32,691 bases of DNA from Actinomycetes bacterium. Lineage in GTDB: Bacteria > Actinomycetota > Actinomycetes > Actinomycetales > Dermatophilaceae. Positions 17,682-25,130 of the stretch are shown piece after piece. Location of the stretch: contig JAEZWF010000051.1 in assembly GCA_023420415.1 (NCBI GenBank), forward strand, positions 1 to 32,691. Reading direction: 5' to 3'. The notes under the pieces are model-generated. The model did no database searches, had not been told where the DNA came from, and saw only the letters and a list, made by a program, of their open reading frames with translations. The position numbers were made by a program, and so were the translations under genes. Positions within the stretch are counted from its first letter, which is position 1. Every line of letters starts with the position of its first letter.

Positions 17682-18909
17682 ACAGAAAGAACAACTCAAG
17701 AAAGCATTGGTCTTCGGTGGTCTGGGCTTGCTCTTTGCCCTCTCGATGTGGTTTATCTTTGCTCCATCGGGCAAGGGTAAGACCGCTACCGAGCAGGGAC
17801 TCAACGATAGCATCCCACAAGCGACGACCGAGCAACTGACAGAAAACAAGCTCAAAGCCTACGAATTGGGCGAAAATGTAGCGCAGGAGGAGCAAGCCCG
17901 TGAGGAGATGGGCAGACTCTCGGAATATTTCGAGCAGAGCGATGTTTCGCCTGATACGGAACAGCAAACTGTCGTTGAGAACAATAAGATTGAAACCTCG
18001 CTGCAACGCTACGAGGAAAACAACCGATTGCTGGCAGACTTCTATGCTTCCGACCCCTACGAAGAGGAGCGACAGGCGATGCAGGAAGAGATAGATGCAC
18101 TTAGGCAGGAACTGGACGACCAACGTCACAACGATGAAGATGAAGAGGAGAAACAGCTCGCTCTGATGGAGAAGAGCTACCAGATGGCAGCGAAGTATCT
18201 GCCTCAAAATTCAAATCTCCCATCTAATGCGTTCACTCCTACTCAGGAGCATTCCATAGTAGAACCGCAAACGGCAAGCAACGAACAAGAGCCAATGATG
18301 GAAGTCTTGACCGAACGTAAACAAATTGTCTCCTCCCTCAATCAACCGATGACGGACAAGGAGTTTATCGAAGAGTATGGCACAAAGCCCCGTAACTTGG
18401 GCTTTCACTCACTCTCTAAAGAATCTGCGACTCCGATGCGTAACACCCTTAAAGTGGTGGTGGATAGGACGACGACACTCAAGGAGGGTGACAACGTGGC
18501 ACTCCGTCTGATGGAGACGGCTCGCATTAAGGATATGCGTATCCCCAAGCAGAGCAAACTGATAGCCCAAGCCAAGATAGAGGGTAATCGTATGAACTTG
18601 CTGGTGAGAAGCATCGAGGTGGATGGTCGTATCCTGCCCGTCAAGCTATCGGCATACGATACCGATGGACAAGAAGGGGTCTATATCCCCAGCTCGGAGA
18701 ATATCAACGCCATCAAGGAAGTCGGAGCCAACATCGGTAGCTCGATGGGGACGTCCTTCACCTTCTCCTCTTCCGCCAAAGACCAAATCATCTCCGAGGC
18801 GGCTCGGGGTGTGATGCAGGGGGCTAGCCAACTCCTGCAAAAGAAACTACGTACCATCAAGGTTACCCTCAAGGGCGGTTATCGCCTTTTCTTAGTGCAA
18901 ACCAAATAG
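17671..18909 (+). CDS. traM: TraM, VirB10-like conjugation protein
   Basis: A 412-residue protein with a short cytoplasmic N-terminus, one membrane helix at about 11-32 (LVFGGLGLLFALSMWFIFAP), a Gln/Glu-rich coiled-coil spacer (about 75-185) and a conserved C-terminal domain (IPKQSKLIAQAKIEGNRM, then SSMGTSFTF). This is the CTn TraM architecture and corresponds to the VirB10-type core protein linking the inner and outer membranes. It is followed by traN after 28 bp. Confidence 0.92.
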   Translation: MENKQKEQLKKALVFGGLGLLFALSMWFIFAPSGKGKTATEQGLNDSIPQATTEQLTENKLKAYELGENVAQEEQAREEMGRLSEYFEQSDVSPDTEQQTVVENNKIETSLQRYEENNRLLADFYASDPYEEERQAMQEEIDALRQELDDQRHNDEDEEEKQLALMEKSYQMAAKYLPQNSNLPSNAFTPTQEHSIVEPQTASNEQEPMMEVLTERKQIVSSLNQPMTDKEFIEEYGTKPRNLGFHSLSKESATPMRNTLKVVVDRTTTLKEGDNVALRLMETARIKDMRIPKQSKLIAQAKIEGNRMNLLVRSIEVDGRILPVKLSAYDTDGQEGVYIPSSENINAIKEVGANIGSSMGTSFTFSSSAKDQIISEAARGVMQGASQLLQKKLRTIKVTLKGGYRLFLVQTK

Positions 18910-18937
18910 AAGTCAAACAATAACAACAGATACTACA

Positions 18938-19894
18938 ATGAATAAATGGATTTTGTCCGTGATGCTCCTTGCATCCACGAGCGGAGCAGTCTTTGCTCAA
19001 GAAACAGACAGCAATGTTTCTCTTAACCCCAATCGTCCGGTCTCTTCGGGCGACCTTTACCAAGGCATGAGCCGACGAATACCCGAGGGGCGTGTCGTCC
19101 TACCGTATGGCTTGGAGGTGACTTTCAACAAGACAACCCACCTGATCTTTCCTTCGCCCATTCGCTATGTGGACTTGGGTTCGCAAAACATCATTGCGGG
19201 GAAGGCGGAAGATGCGGAGAATGTGCTACGTGTGAAAGCTGCCGTTCGAGACTTTGAGACGGAGACCAATATCAGCGTCATCTGTGAGGACGGCTCTTTC
19301 TATGCTTATAATGTAAAGTATGCCGATGAACCCGAGAAGCTGAGTATTGAGATGAAGGACTTTCTTTCGCCTACGGAGGGGCGATTGCCGAGCAACCGCT
19401 CAGACATCTACTTCAAGGAGCTGGGCAACGAGTCGCCCATACTGGTGAAGCTCATTATGCAGACCATCTACCAAAACGACAAGCGTACCATCAAGCACAT
19501 TGGAGCAAAGCAATTCGGTATGCGCTTCCTCCTCCGTGGATTGTATGCCCACAATGGGTTGCTCTACTTCCACACGCACATTGACAACGATACCAATATG
19601 CCGTACTCGGTGGACTTCATTACGTTTAAGGTGGTGGACAAGAAAGTTGCCAAGCGTACTGCCATTCAGGAACAGGTGTTGCAACCCCTACGTGCTTATC
19701 ATCAAGTGATGCAGGTGAAAGGCAACCGATCCGAACGCTCTGTCTTTGCCTTGGAGCAATTCGCACTCTCGGAAGACAAACAGCTCGAAGTGACCCTCTA
19801 CGAGCAAAACGGAGGTCGCACACTGACCTTTTATCTGGAGCAGGAAGACCTGCTACTTGCCCAAAAGATTGACAATCTTAAACTCAAATGGTAG
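18938..19894 (+). CDS. traN: TraN (DUF4138), VirB9-like exported protein
   Basis: A 318-residue protein with a signal peptide (ILSVMLLASTSGAVFAQ) and a beta-rich mature domain (THLIFPSPIRYVDLGSQNI, then FYAYNVKYADEP) characteristic of Bacteroides TraN. It is analogous to VirB9 and partners TraM in the outer-membrane core complex. Its stop lies 5 bp ahead of the likely traO start. Confidence 0.92.
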   Translation: MNKWILSVMLLASTSGAVFAQETDSNVSLNPNRPVSSGDLYQGMSRRIPEGRVVLPYGLEVTFNKTTHLIFPSPIRYVDLGSQNIIAGKAEDAENVLRVKAAVRDFETETNISVICEDGSFYAYNVKYADEPEKLSIEMKDFLSPTEGRLPSNRSDIYFKELGNESPILVKLIMQTIYQNDKRTIKHIGAKQFGMRFLLRGLYAHNGLLYFHTHIDNDTNMPYSVDFITFKVVDKKVAKRTAIQEQVLQPLRAYHQVMQVKGNRSERSVFALEQFALSEDKQLEVTLYEQNGGRTLTFYLEQEDLLLAQKIDNLKLKW

Positions 19895-19899
19895 GCGTT

Positions 19900-20481
19900 A
19901 TGAAGAAGAAACTCATTTTATCGGCTTGCGTGATGATGGCGATGGCTTTTGCCGTGCCGTCACACGCTCAGCGATTAGTCCCTAGGCAAATGGGGATTGA
20001 AGTGGTGGGTAGTATCCCCATAATTAAGGGCGAAAAGCTCTTTGCCAAAGACAACTTCGGTGTGGGCGTAGCTCTTACACACTACTTCAAGCGTGCCAAC
20101 TATGCCTTTCTCCTTGCGGAGTATGAACAACAGACTTTGCCGTATCGCTCCTACAGCGTGCCAATGCGTGATGCCTTGCTTCAGCTCGGCTATATGCAAC
20201 CGATACTCTCCGACCGAGGTAAGAACATTTTCGGCTACTTGGGGCTTTCCGTTCTCTGCGGTTATGAGGAACTGAATGAGGACAAGAAGTTACTACCCGA
20301 TGGGGCTACACTCCTGGATCGATCTCGCTTTACTTATGGTGGAGCGATACATAGCTCGGTAGAGCTGTTCCTTACAGATAATCTGCTCTTCGTTCTCAAA
20401 GCTCAAGGGCGACTGCTCTTCGGCTCTGACCTCCATCGCTTCCGTCCTGTCCTCTCAGCAGGCTTCAAGTTTAACCTCTAA
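19900..20481 (+). CDS. traO: TraO, outer-membrane-associated conjugation protein
   Basis: A roughly 193-residue protein with a signal peptide (MKKKLILSACVMMAMAFAVP, cleavage near SHAQ) and a beta-rich mature part ending FRPVLSAGFKFNL, which suggests a small outer-membrane barrel. I prefer the ATG at 19900 to the one at 19888, which would overlap the traN stop. It matches TraO by order and shape. In CTnDOT a traP gene follows; here traQ follows directly. Confidence 0.85.
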   Translation: MKKKLILSACVMMAMAFAVPSHAQRLVPRQMGIEVVGSIPIIKGEKLFAKDNFGVGVALTHYFKRANYAFLLAEYEQQTLPYRSYSVPMRDALLQLGYMQPILSDRGKNIFGYLGLSVLCGYEELNEDKKLLPDGATLLDRSRFTYGGAIHSSVELFLTDNLLFVLKAQGRLLFGSDLHRFRPVLSAGFKFNL

Positions 20482-20493
20482 ACATCAACAACA

Positions 20494-20943
20494 ATGAAAC
20501 AGAAAATACTGAATACGCTTTGGGTAATGGGAGTGCTTGCTCTCGCCGGGTTTTGTCTATCTGCTTGTAATCGGGATTTGGATGTGCGACAATCTTATCC
20601 GTTCTCTCTCGAAGCGATGCCCGTGCAGAAGAGTATCGCAAAAGACGAGACTGTCGAAATCCGTTGCACCCTCAAGCGAGAGGGCAACTTTGCCGACACC
20701 CGCTACACCATCCGCTACTTCCAACCTGACGGCAAGGGTACACTGAAGATGGACGACGGCACACTCTTCAAACCCAACGACCGCTATCCGCTCGCAAAAG
20801 AGAAGTTTCGACTCTACTACACCTCGCTCTCTTCCAAACAACAGACCATCGACATCTATGTGGAGGATAACTTCGGACAGATGCGACAACTGACTTTCAG
20901 TTTCAACAACGAGGAGAAGGAGGAACTGAATACTCCAGCATAA
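20494..20943 (+). CDS. traQ: TraQ (DUF3872), lipoprotein
   Basis: A 149-residue protein with a lipoprotein signal ending LSAC (Cys25), followed by a beta-sandwich-like domain (FSLEAMPVQKSIAKDETVEIRC, shortened here to its key run IRC). It fits DUF3872/TraQ, the last gene of the CTn transfer operon. The usual traP (primase/zinc-finger) gene between traO and traQ is missing. It converges with the minus-strand accessory genes, with a hairpin at 21045-21073 in between. Confidence 0.85.
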   Translation: MKQKILNTLWVMGVLALAGFCLSACNRDLDVRQSYPFSLEAMPVQKSIAKDETVEIRCTLKREGNFADTRYTIRYFQPDGKGTLKMDDGTLFKPNDRYPLAKEKFRLYYTSLSSKQQTIDIYVEDNFGQMRQLTFSFNNEEKEELNTPA

Positions 20944-21044
20944 AAATAAGATTGACAAAGGGTTAGGAGTAGGAACTTCTCCTTGCGACTTTCTTTTGCT
21001 TCTTTTCTTTTGGTCGCCTGCTCGATGCAAAGACAAAGAAAAGA

Positions 21045-21073
21045 AGCCACGCAAATTTTCGGTTTGCGTGGCT
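21045..21073 (-). terminator. Rho-independent terminator of the minus-strand accessory operon
   Basis: AGCCACGCAAA (21045-21055) pairs with TTTGCGTGGCT (21063-21073), an 11-bp perfect stem with a 7-nt loop. On the minus strand it is followed by TCTTTTCTTTG and lies 26 bp beyond the last accessory gene's stop. It may also serve the converging tra operon. Confidence 0.75.
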
Positions 21074-21098
21074 CTTGGCGTTATGAAAGGTGCCATTT

Positions 21099-21314
21099 CT
21101 ACACTTTCGTTATCTTTTCTATTCGCTTGATGGGGTGTCTATCAAATGCCCAGTTTATCTCCTCATCGGGCAGGGTGCTGTGAACGTTGCCACCCATCAC
21201 CAATCCGCAATTCTGAATAACCTTTTGCCTTGCTTCTTCTCTGCTTTCTGCAACCACCTCAAACACTCCCTCGAAGATGTATTGCGTCTGGACTCTGTAA
21301 ACTCTCTTTTTCAT
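21099..21314 (-). CDS. Small conserved-type CTn protein, function unknown
   Basis: A 71-residue protein starting at ATG 21314 (MKKRVYRVQTQYIF), chosen over a TTG start that would overlap the upstream gene. It has a beta-alpha-beta-like pattern (GVFEVVAESREEARQKVIQN) and no recognised motif. It is the last gene of the minus-strand accessory group that includes the PcfJ- and PcfK-like genes. Confidence 0.6.
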   Translation of the reverse strand: MKKRVYRVQTQYIFEGVFEVVAESREEARQKVIQNCGLVMGGNVHSTLPDEEINWAFDRHPIKRIEKITKV

Positions 21315-21318
21315 ATTC

Positions 21319-21573
21319 TCAAAACTCAACCTTTAATAATCTGTATTCCTTTGGCTCTCCATTGGATAATTTGCGGTGTTTGAGCCAAAAGTGATGTGCG
21401 CCATAGCCGTATGCAAAGAATTTGTCAAGTTCCGTTTCTTCGGCTATTTTGCCTATTGCCGTTCTTAACTCTTCCTCGTTGTCGGATAGGGTTATTGCAT
21501 TGATAACCCTGATGAGAATGTGCGGTATCTCGTCCGCATAGTTATAGATAATGTTTTCAATCTCTGTTCTCAT
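21319..21573 (-). CDS. Small hypothetical CTn protein
   Basis: An 84-residue mostly helical acidic protein (MRTEIENIIYNYADEIPHIL, then LSDNEEELRTAIGKIAEETEL). Not recognised. It lies 25 bp after the PcfJ-like gene and 4 bp ahead of the 71-residue gene, so it is co-transcribed with both. Confidence 0.6.
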   Translation of the reverse strand: MRTEIENIIYNYADEIPHILIRVINAITLSDNEEELRTAIGKIAEETELDKFFAYGYGAHHFWLKHRKLSNGEPKEYRLLKVEF

Positions 21574-21598
21574 ATCTCTGATAATTTAATGGTTTATA

Positions 21599-22873
21599 CT
21601 ATGCTGTTTGTCTCATTCTCTGCCTAATCAATTTGCGGTTGGCATTGACAAGGCTCACGATGCGGTCGTGATACTCGGTGTTTTGATTGCAAAGTCCACG
21701 GCATTGAAGCACTTGAAAGGTATCAAGGGAGACCTCAATGGTTTCTATCCGCTTGCCCTCAATGGTAGCCGAGAGGATAAGCGAGTTTTCTTTGAGGTAG
21801 TACTCGTTGGAGAAGACACAATGGTGTAGCTCCGTCCCCTCGGTCAGGTATTCTTGTACGCTCTCCAAGACGCTCACTTGGATTGTTCCATCGGTAAAGC
21901 ATATACCGAAGAACTTGGATTTTAGTGCTTGGAAACGTTCCTCGTCTGCCATTGCCTTTTGCTGTTTACGTTTGGTCTCCTCTTTCTCTCGCTGTCTACG
22001 AAGTTCCGCTTCTCGCTTGTCGTGTTCGGCTCTGAGGTCTGCGGGACAGACATATTTCGGATTGTGGGTGTCTTTGCCCAATCTGCCAAGCGTATCGATG
22101 TAATCGCACCAAAGGGTAATGTCGCTTATCGTGTAGTGATGACGAAGTACCAACTTGTAGGTGTCCCAATGGTTATCCAATCCTCCATTATTAGTGAGAA
22201 AGTATCTCAAGTCTTCATATCGCTCGGCTTTCATTAGCGTCTCGGCACGGCTGTCGGTGAGCAAAGCAGGGATGAGTTTGGTCGGCACAATCTGGTGAAA
22301 ATCGTCCTTGAAACCATTCCTGCGAAGTGTCTCTATTGTCTTGAACTTGGGGTATATCTGTGAGCAGGCTATGTGTTGGTAGGCTAAATTATCGTTGCGG
22401 ATAGCCATCGGTGAGCAAAAGGAGAAGGTATCGATGTAATGCCCGAAAGTGCGTTGTACGGCAACTACCGCTTGTCTCCCTGCCTCGTTCCACCAATAGT
22501 GTCCAATCTCAATGACAGATGATTGAGCCTTGCACCCTTTCTCCATACCCGCGACAAAGAGGAACATTCGCAATACTTGATATGCCCCACAAGTGGTCAG
22601 CACGGTGAAGTATTGCTTCTGCTGTAGCTTCCGTTCTCTTGTTGTCTTAACTCGCAACCTTGCCCCACAATGGGGGCAGGTGCAAGTATTGGTAGGTTCA
22701 TTCATCTCCCACGAATGCCCACAATCCATACAAGTGGTGTTGCCCTTGGGTAGTCGGTAAGCGAAGTGGTCTATGCACTCCCTAAATGCCCACTCGCTCT
22801 GTGTTTTGGTTATCGGACGGCACCTCTTACTCTGTGCCAGCACGGCTTTCTCAAACTTGTTTCTTGGTTTCAT
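21599..22873 (-). CDS. PcfJ-like protein
   Basis: A 424-residue protein resembling PcfJ of conjugative plasmid pCF10 and its homologues common in Bacteroides mobile elements. Near the N-terminus is a four-Cys zinc-ribbon (CMDCGHSW...CPHCGAR). The middle has the family's aromatic-rich domain, a coiled coil with many Glu/Arg/Lys lies at about 285-320, and the C-terminal domain has YLTEGTELHHCVFSNEYYLK. I chose ATG 22873 over an upstream TTG because it avoids overlap with the PcfK-like gene. The biochemical role is unknown; the pairing with a PcfK-like gene is typical. Confidence 0.8.
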   Translation of the reverse strand: MKPRNKFEKAVLAQSKRCRPITKTQSEWAFRECIDHFAYRLPKGNTTCMDCGHSWEMNEPTNTCTCPHCGARLRVKTTRERKLQQKQYFTVLTTCGAYQVLRMFLFVAGMEKGCKAQSSVIEIGHYWWNEAGRQAVVAVQRTFGHYIDTFSFCSPMAIRNDNLAYQHIACSQIYPKFKTIETLRRNGFKDDFHQIVPTKLIPALLTDSRAETLMKAERYEDLRYFLTNNGGLDNHWDTYKLVLRHHYTISDITLWCDYIDTLGRLGKDTHNPKYVCPADLRAEHDKREAELRRQREKEETKRKQQKAMADEERFQALKSKFFGICFTDGTIQVSVLESVQEYLTEGTELHHCVFSNEYYLKENSLILSATIEGKRIETIEVSLDTFQVLQCRGLCNQNTEYHDRIVSLVNANRKLIRQRMRQTA

Positions 22874-22877
22874 AGGC

Positions 22878-23297
22878 TCAAAAGTCAAATAGGGTTTGTT
22901 GCACTTGTGTTGCGGTAGGCTCTGCTTTCTTTGGGCGTTCGCTTCGCTTTTGTATCTTGGCGACTTCCTTACGTTGGTACTGCTTGATGGCTTCCTGCCG
23001 TGCTTCGGCTTTCTCTTCCTCCGTCAGCTCCACCACGTGATTGACTGCCACGTGGCAAGAGATAGGTTTGCCCACCTCTATATCATCCTCATCGTAGTAA
23101 TGAACTGCCATCGAGTAGATTTCATCATCGGCAAAGCCGTTGCAACCACTTCTCTGTACCTCATTCAAGATGTAGGTGATGCACTCCTCAATCTGCTTGT
23201 TCGGCTTCTGTAGATTAGGTGCGAACAAAGGGTCTGTCATCGCACGCTGATTGAGGTATTCGGCGATTGTTCGGGTGAAGTGTTCTGTTCCTTTCAT
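22878..23297 (-). CDS. PcfK-like protein with C-terminal clamp-binding-like motif
   Basis: A 139-residue protein matching PcfK: an N-terminal helical domain with KPNKQIEECITYILNEV, GCNGFADDEIYSMAVHYYDEDDI and VNHVVELTEEEKAEARQEA, then a basic linker. The last residues are QQTLFDF, which resembles the QxxLF sliding-clamp-binding peptide of DNA replication and repair proteins. It lies 4 bp upstream of the PcfJ-like gene. The exact role is unknown; the motif is an observation, not proof of binding. Confidence 0.8.
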   Translation of the reverse strand: MKGTEHFTRTIAEYLNQRAMTDPLFAPNLQKPNKQIEECITYILNEVQRSGCNGFADDEIYSMAVHYYDEDDIEVGKPISCHVAVNHVVELTEEEKAEARQEAIKQYQRKEVAKIQKRSERPKKAEPTATQVQQTLFDF

Positions 23298-23318
23298 TGT
23301 CGTAAACTATTTATGTTG

Positions 23319-23750
23319 TTAATATTTCGGTATCTCCACGATTTGGTTGATGTGTCCGTATAGGTAGGCTCTCAGGCTGGTGCGGTCGGGGGCGTAGTAC
23401 TCCGTCCACTGTCCGTATTGGTTCACAAGGTATTTCTTCAGCACGTCGAAGAAGTCAAAGCTGTAGCCCATCAAGGGTACGGCTGTGCGGAAGTAGCTGT
23501 TGCTGTTCACGGCTTCACATAGCCAATCCTTTTCCTCACGGCTCATTCGCTCGCCACGATTGAGTTTCGCACGCAGGAGGTAGACTTTACTCGCTCGGAG
23601 GGTCTCCAAAGGCTGTACGTCCCACTGCACGAACTTAGTCGCCAGTGGCTCTACACACCTCTCAATCACACTGTTATTGCGGTAATGGGAGGAGGAGCAA
23701 TTTCCTTTTTCTTCTTTTGAAGATGTTGTATGTACTTTCTGCTTATCCAT
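23319..23750 (-). CDS. Hypothetical CTn accessory protein
   Basis: A 143-residue protein read from ATG 23750 (MDKQKVHTTSSKEEK); the longer frame to 23972 runs into a non-coding region and is not used. The C-terminal two thirds look folded (LRASKVYLLRAKLNRGERMS, then SFDFFDVLKKYLVNQYGQW). Not recognised. It heads the PcfK-PcfJ group, 21 bp from the PcfK-like gene. Confidence 0.6.
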   Translation of the reverse strand: MDKQKVHTTSSKEEKGNCSSSHYRNNSVIERCVEPLATKFVQWDVQPLETLRASKVYLLRAKLNRGERMSREEKDWLCEAVNSNSYFRTAVPLMGYSFDFFDVLKKYLVNQYGQWTEYYAPDRTSLRAYLYGHINQIVEIPKY

Positions 23751-23916
23751 AAGTGACCTTTTTTTTACTGCGTCCAAAGATCGGAGTATGCTGATTCCCT
23801 TTTTTCGAGCAAAATATAGGTAGCGGGGCGTGGCGGACACAAGGTTTTGGAGGAAAATACGACCCATAATGCAATGCAGGTGTGGAGATTTTCCAACCAA
23901 ACCGCACGGCACCGAC

Positions 23917-23950
23917 CTTGGGGAAGCCCACAAGCCCCGTACTACCTTTG
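23917..23950 (+). promoter_or_regulatory. Candidate plus-strand promoter (CTTG ... TACCTTTG) in the non-coding interval
   Basis: CTTG at 23917-23920 and TACCTTTG at 23943-23950 are 22 bp apart and match the Bacteroides -33/-7 pattern. There is no plus-strand gene downstream for several hundred bases, so it may drive a small RNA. The 384-bp stretch 23751-24134 holds this promoter and the terminator at 24053-24082, and I see no credible protein gene in it. Confidence 0.4.
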
Positions 23951-24045
23951 CGATGAAAAAGGGGAACAGCATCCGTCTTTAGCTCCGCAGAAAATGGGAA
24001 CGGAGATGTCGGAAAGCAGAAGTGCCTCGCCATAAACCAAGAGAC

Positions 24046-24083
24046 AAAAAAAGGTGACCGACTCCGAAGAGAGCCGATCACCC
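24046..24083 (-). terminator. Strong rho-independent terminator of the 24135-24482 gene
   Basis: A 12-bp stem, GGTGATCGGCTC (minus strand) with GAGTCGGTCACC, has a 6-nt loop at 24065-24070 and is followed on the minus strand by TTTTTTT (24052-24046). It ends transcription of the membrane-protein gene 52 bp upstream and would insulate the interval at 23751-24045. Confidence 0.85.
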
Positions 24084-24134
24084 CAAGTATTGTTTTGCCC
24101 AAGCTTTGTTTCGCAAGAGAGTGTGTGTGCTACA

Positions 24135-24482
24135 TCATAGCACGCAAAGCAGTATGACTACCAGTACTATAATCCAAAATAGGTAGCGAAGGAGTGTAAA
24201 AGTGATTTGTAGTACAGCACGGGCAATGAAGCGTAGTACGACGAAGCCGATGAGTATTGCCAGGGCTGTTATCACTTGTGGCGTGATGACCTTCGAGAGA
24301 AGGGACAACCCTCCGAAAAGAATGCCGAGCAGGAAGAGTAGTTTGATGACACCGACCCGGTTGATTCGACTGCTGTGTGATGCTGCGTATGCAACTTGTG
24401 GTTGCTCCCGTTGATCGTTAGGGACATTGGCCCGAATGAAAGCGGGGCGGTGAATGTCTTGGTTCATAATAGATCTGTTCAT
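24135..24482 (-). CDS. Small membrane protein, function unknown
   Basis: A 115-residue protein. The first 40 residues are polar, followed by closely spaced hydrophobic segments (IKLLFLLGILFGGLSLL, VITALAILIGFVVLRFI and LLRYLFWIIVLVVILLCVL) to the end. Not recognised. It starts at ATG 24482 with a second in-frame ATG five codons later, and is followed by the strong terminator at 24046-24083. Its start sits at the edge of the long hairpin at 24484-24616. Confidence 0.65.
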   Translation of the reverse strand: MNRSIMNQDIHRPAFIRANVPNDQREQPQVAYAASHSSRINRVGVIKLLFLLGILFGGLSLLSKVITPQVITALAILIGFVVLRFIARAVLQITFTLLRYLFWIIVLVVILLCVL

Positions 24483-24483
24483 A

Positions 24484-24616
24484 TTCGGAGTCTTTTAGAG
24501 TTTTCAAGAGCAGAAACAATATCGTCCGCCACATAAAGACAAAAGAAAGGCACTTGCTTTTGACGTATGGGGCGGACGATGTATCTTGGCTCTTGAAGCT
24601 CAAAAGGCTCTCGGAA
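24484..24616. repeat. Long imperfect hairpin (133 nt)
   Basis: The two arms of the interval between the membrane-protein and DUF1896 genes are near reverse complements over about 60 nt. Perfect blocks are TTCAAGAGC (24503-24511) with GCTCTTGAA (24589-24597) and ATCGTCCGCC (24521-24530) with GGCGGACGAT (24571-24580). CTTTT/AAAAG and CAAAAG/CTTTTG blocks extend it on both sides. It could be a structured leader RNA, an sRNA or a small MITE-like insertion. Confidence 0.75.
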
Positions 24617-24634
24617 TAGGGTTGATTAGAGAGT

Positions 24635-25108
24635 CTATCGGGAGACATTCGCACTGCCAATTGTCGGCAAATCGTTACTCTCGATGAGCAGTACGATGGT
24701 GCCAGTCAGCTCGGTGTAAAGTTCTTCGCATTTGAGGCTTGCCGCAAAGTCATCCGTCAGATCGTACCTGGCAAAGAGGGCTTGGATCGCCTTATTTGCC
24801 AAAAGAATAGGTGCAAGTCTTTCGGGCAAGGGCTCTGGTAACTCCTTTTCAAACTCATTCTCCAGCACCGATACCAGCGTGTCGTACTTGGAGAAGTGAA
24901 GTCCTTGGAAGAGCGTTTCACTTGCCACGCTCTCCGCTTCGGGATGCGTGAAGCCTTGTGCCACGGCATCGCAGTAAGTGGTGAGGGCTTCATCGGCTCG
25001 TGCCGTGATGAAGTCTGTGTCGTCCATCATTTCGGGGAAGTGGTCACTGAGGTAGGATTCCAGCTTTAAGCGGAAGTAGGAGAGTTCTTTCTTGTTTGTC
25101 GTATTCAT
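24635..25108 (-). CDS. DUF1896-family protein
   Basis: A 157-residue protein (from ATG 25108, MNTTNKKELSYFRL) that matches the DUF1896 pattern seen next to integrases in Bacteroides CTns: LSYFRLKLESYLSDHFPEM, then ADEALTTYCDAVAQGFTHPEA and GLHFSKYDTL. The role is unknown. An ATG at 25138 would overlap the int stop codon; 25108 is preferred because AAGAGAAC precedes it. It lies 22 bp after int and is probably co-transcribed with it. Confidence 0.75.
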   Translation of the reverse strand: MNTTNKKELSYFRLKLESYLSDHFPEMMDDTDFITARADEALTTYCDAVAQGFTHPEAESVASETLFQGLHFSKYDTLVSVLENEFEKELPEPLPERLAPILLANKAIQALFARYDLTDDFAASLKCEELYTELTGTIVLLIESNDLPTIGSANVSR

Positions 25109-25130
25109 ACTGTTCTCTTGATTTTTAGGG

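Noticed and set aside
23743..24102. Open frame of 119 codons on the minus strand
   Set aside because: It reads through the strong terminator at 24046-24083, has low-complexity composition and overlaps the better-supported 143-residue gene; I treat the interval as non-coding.
24418..24660. Open frame of 80 codons across the long hairpin
   Set aside because: It overlaps two better genes and the paired arms of the hairpin; the composition is not protein-like.
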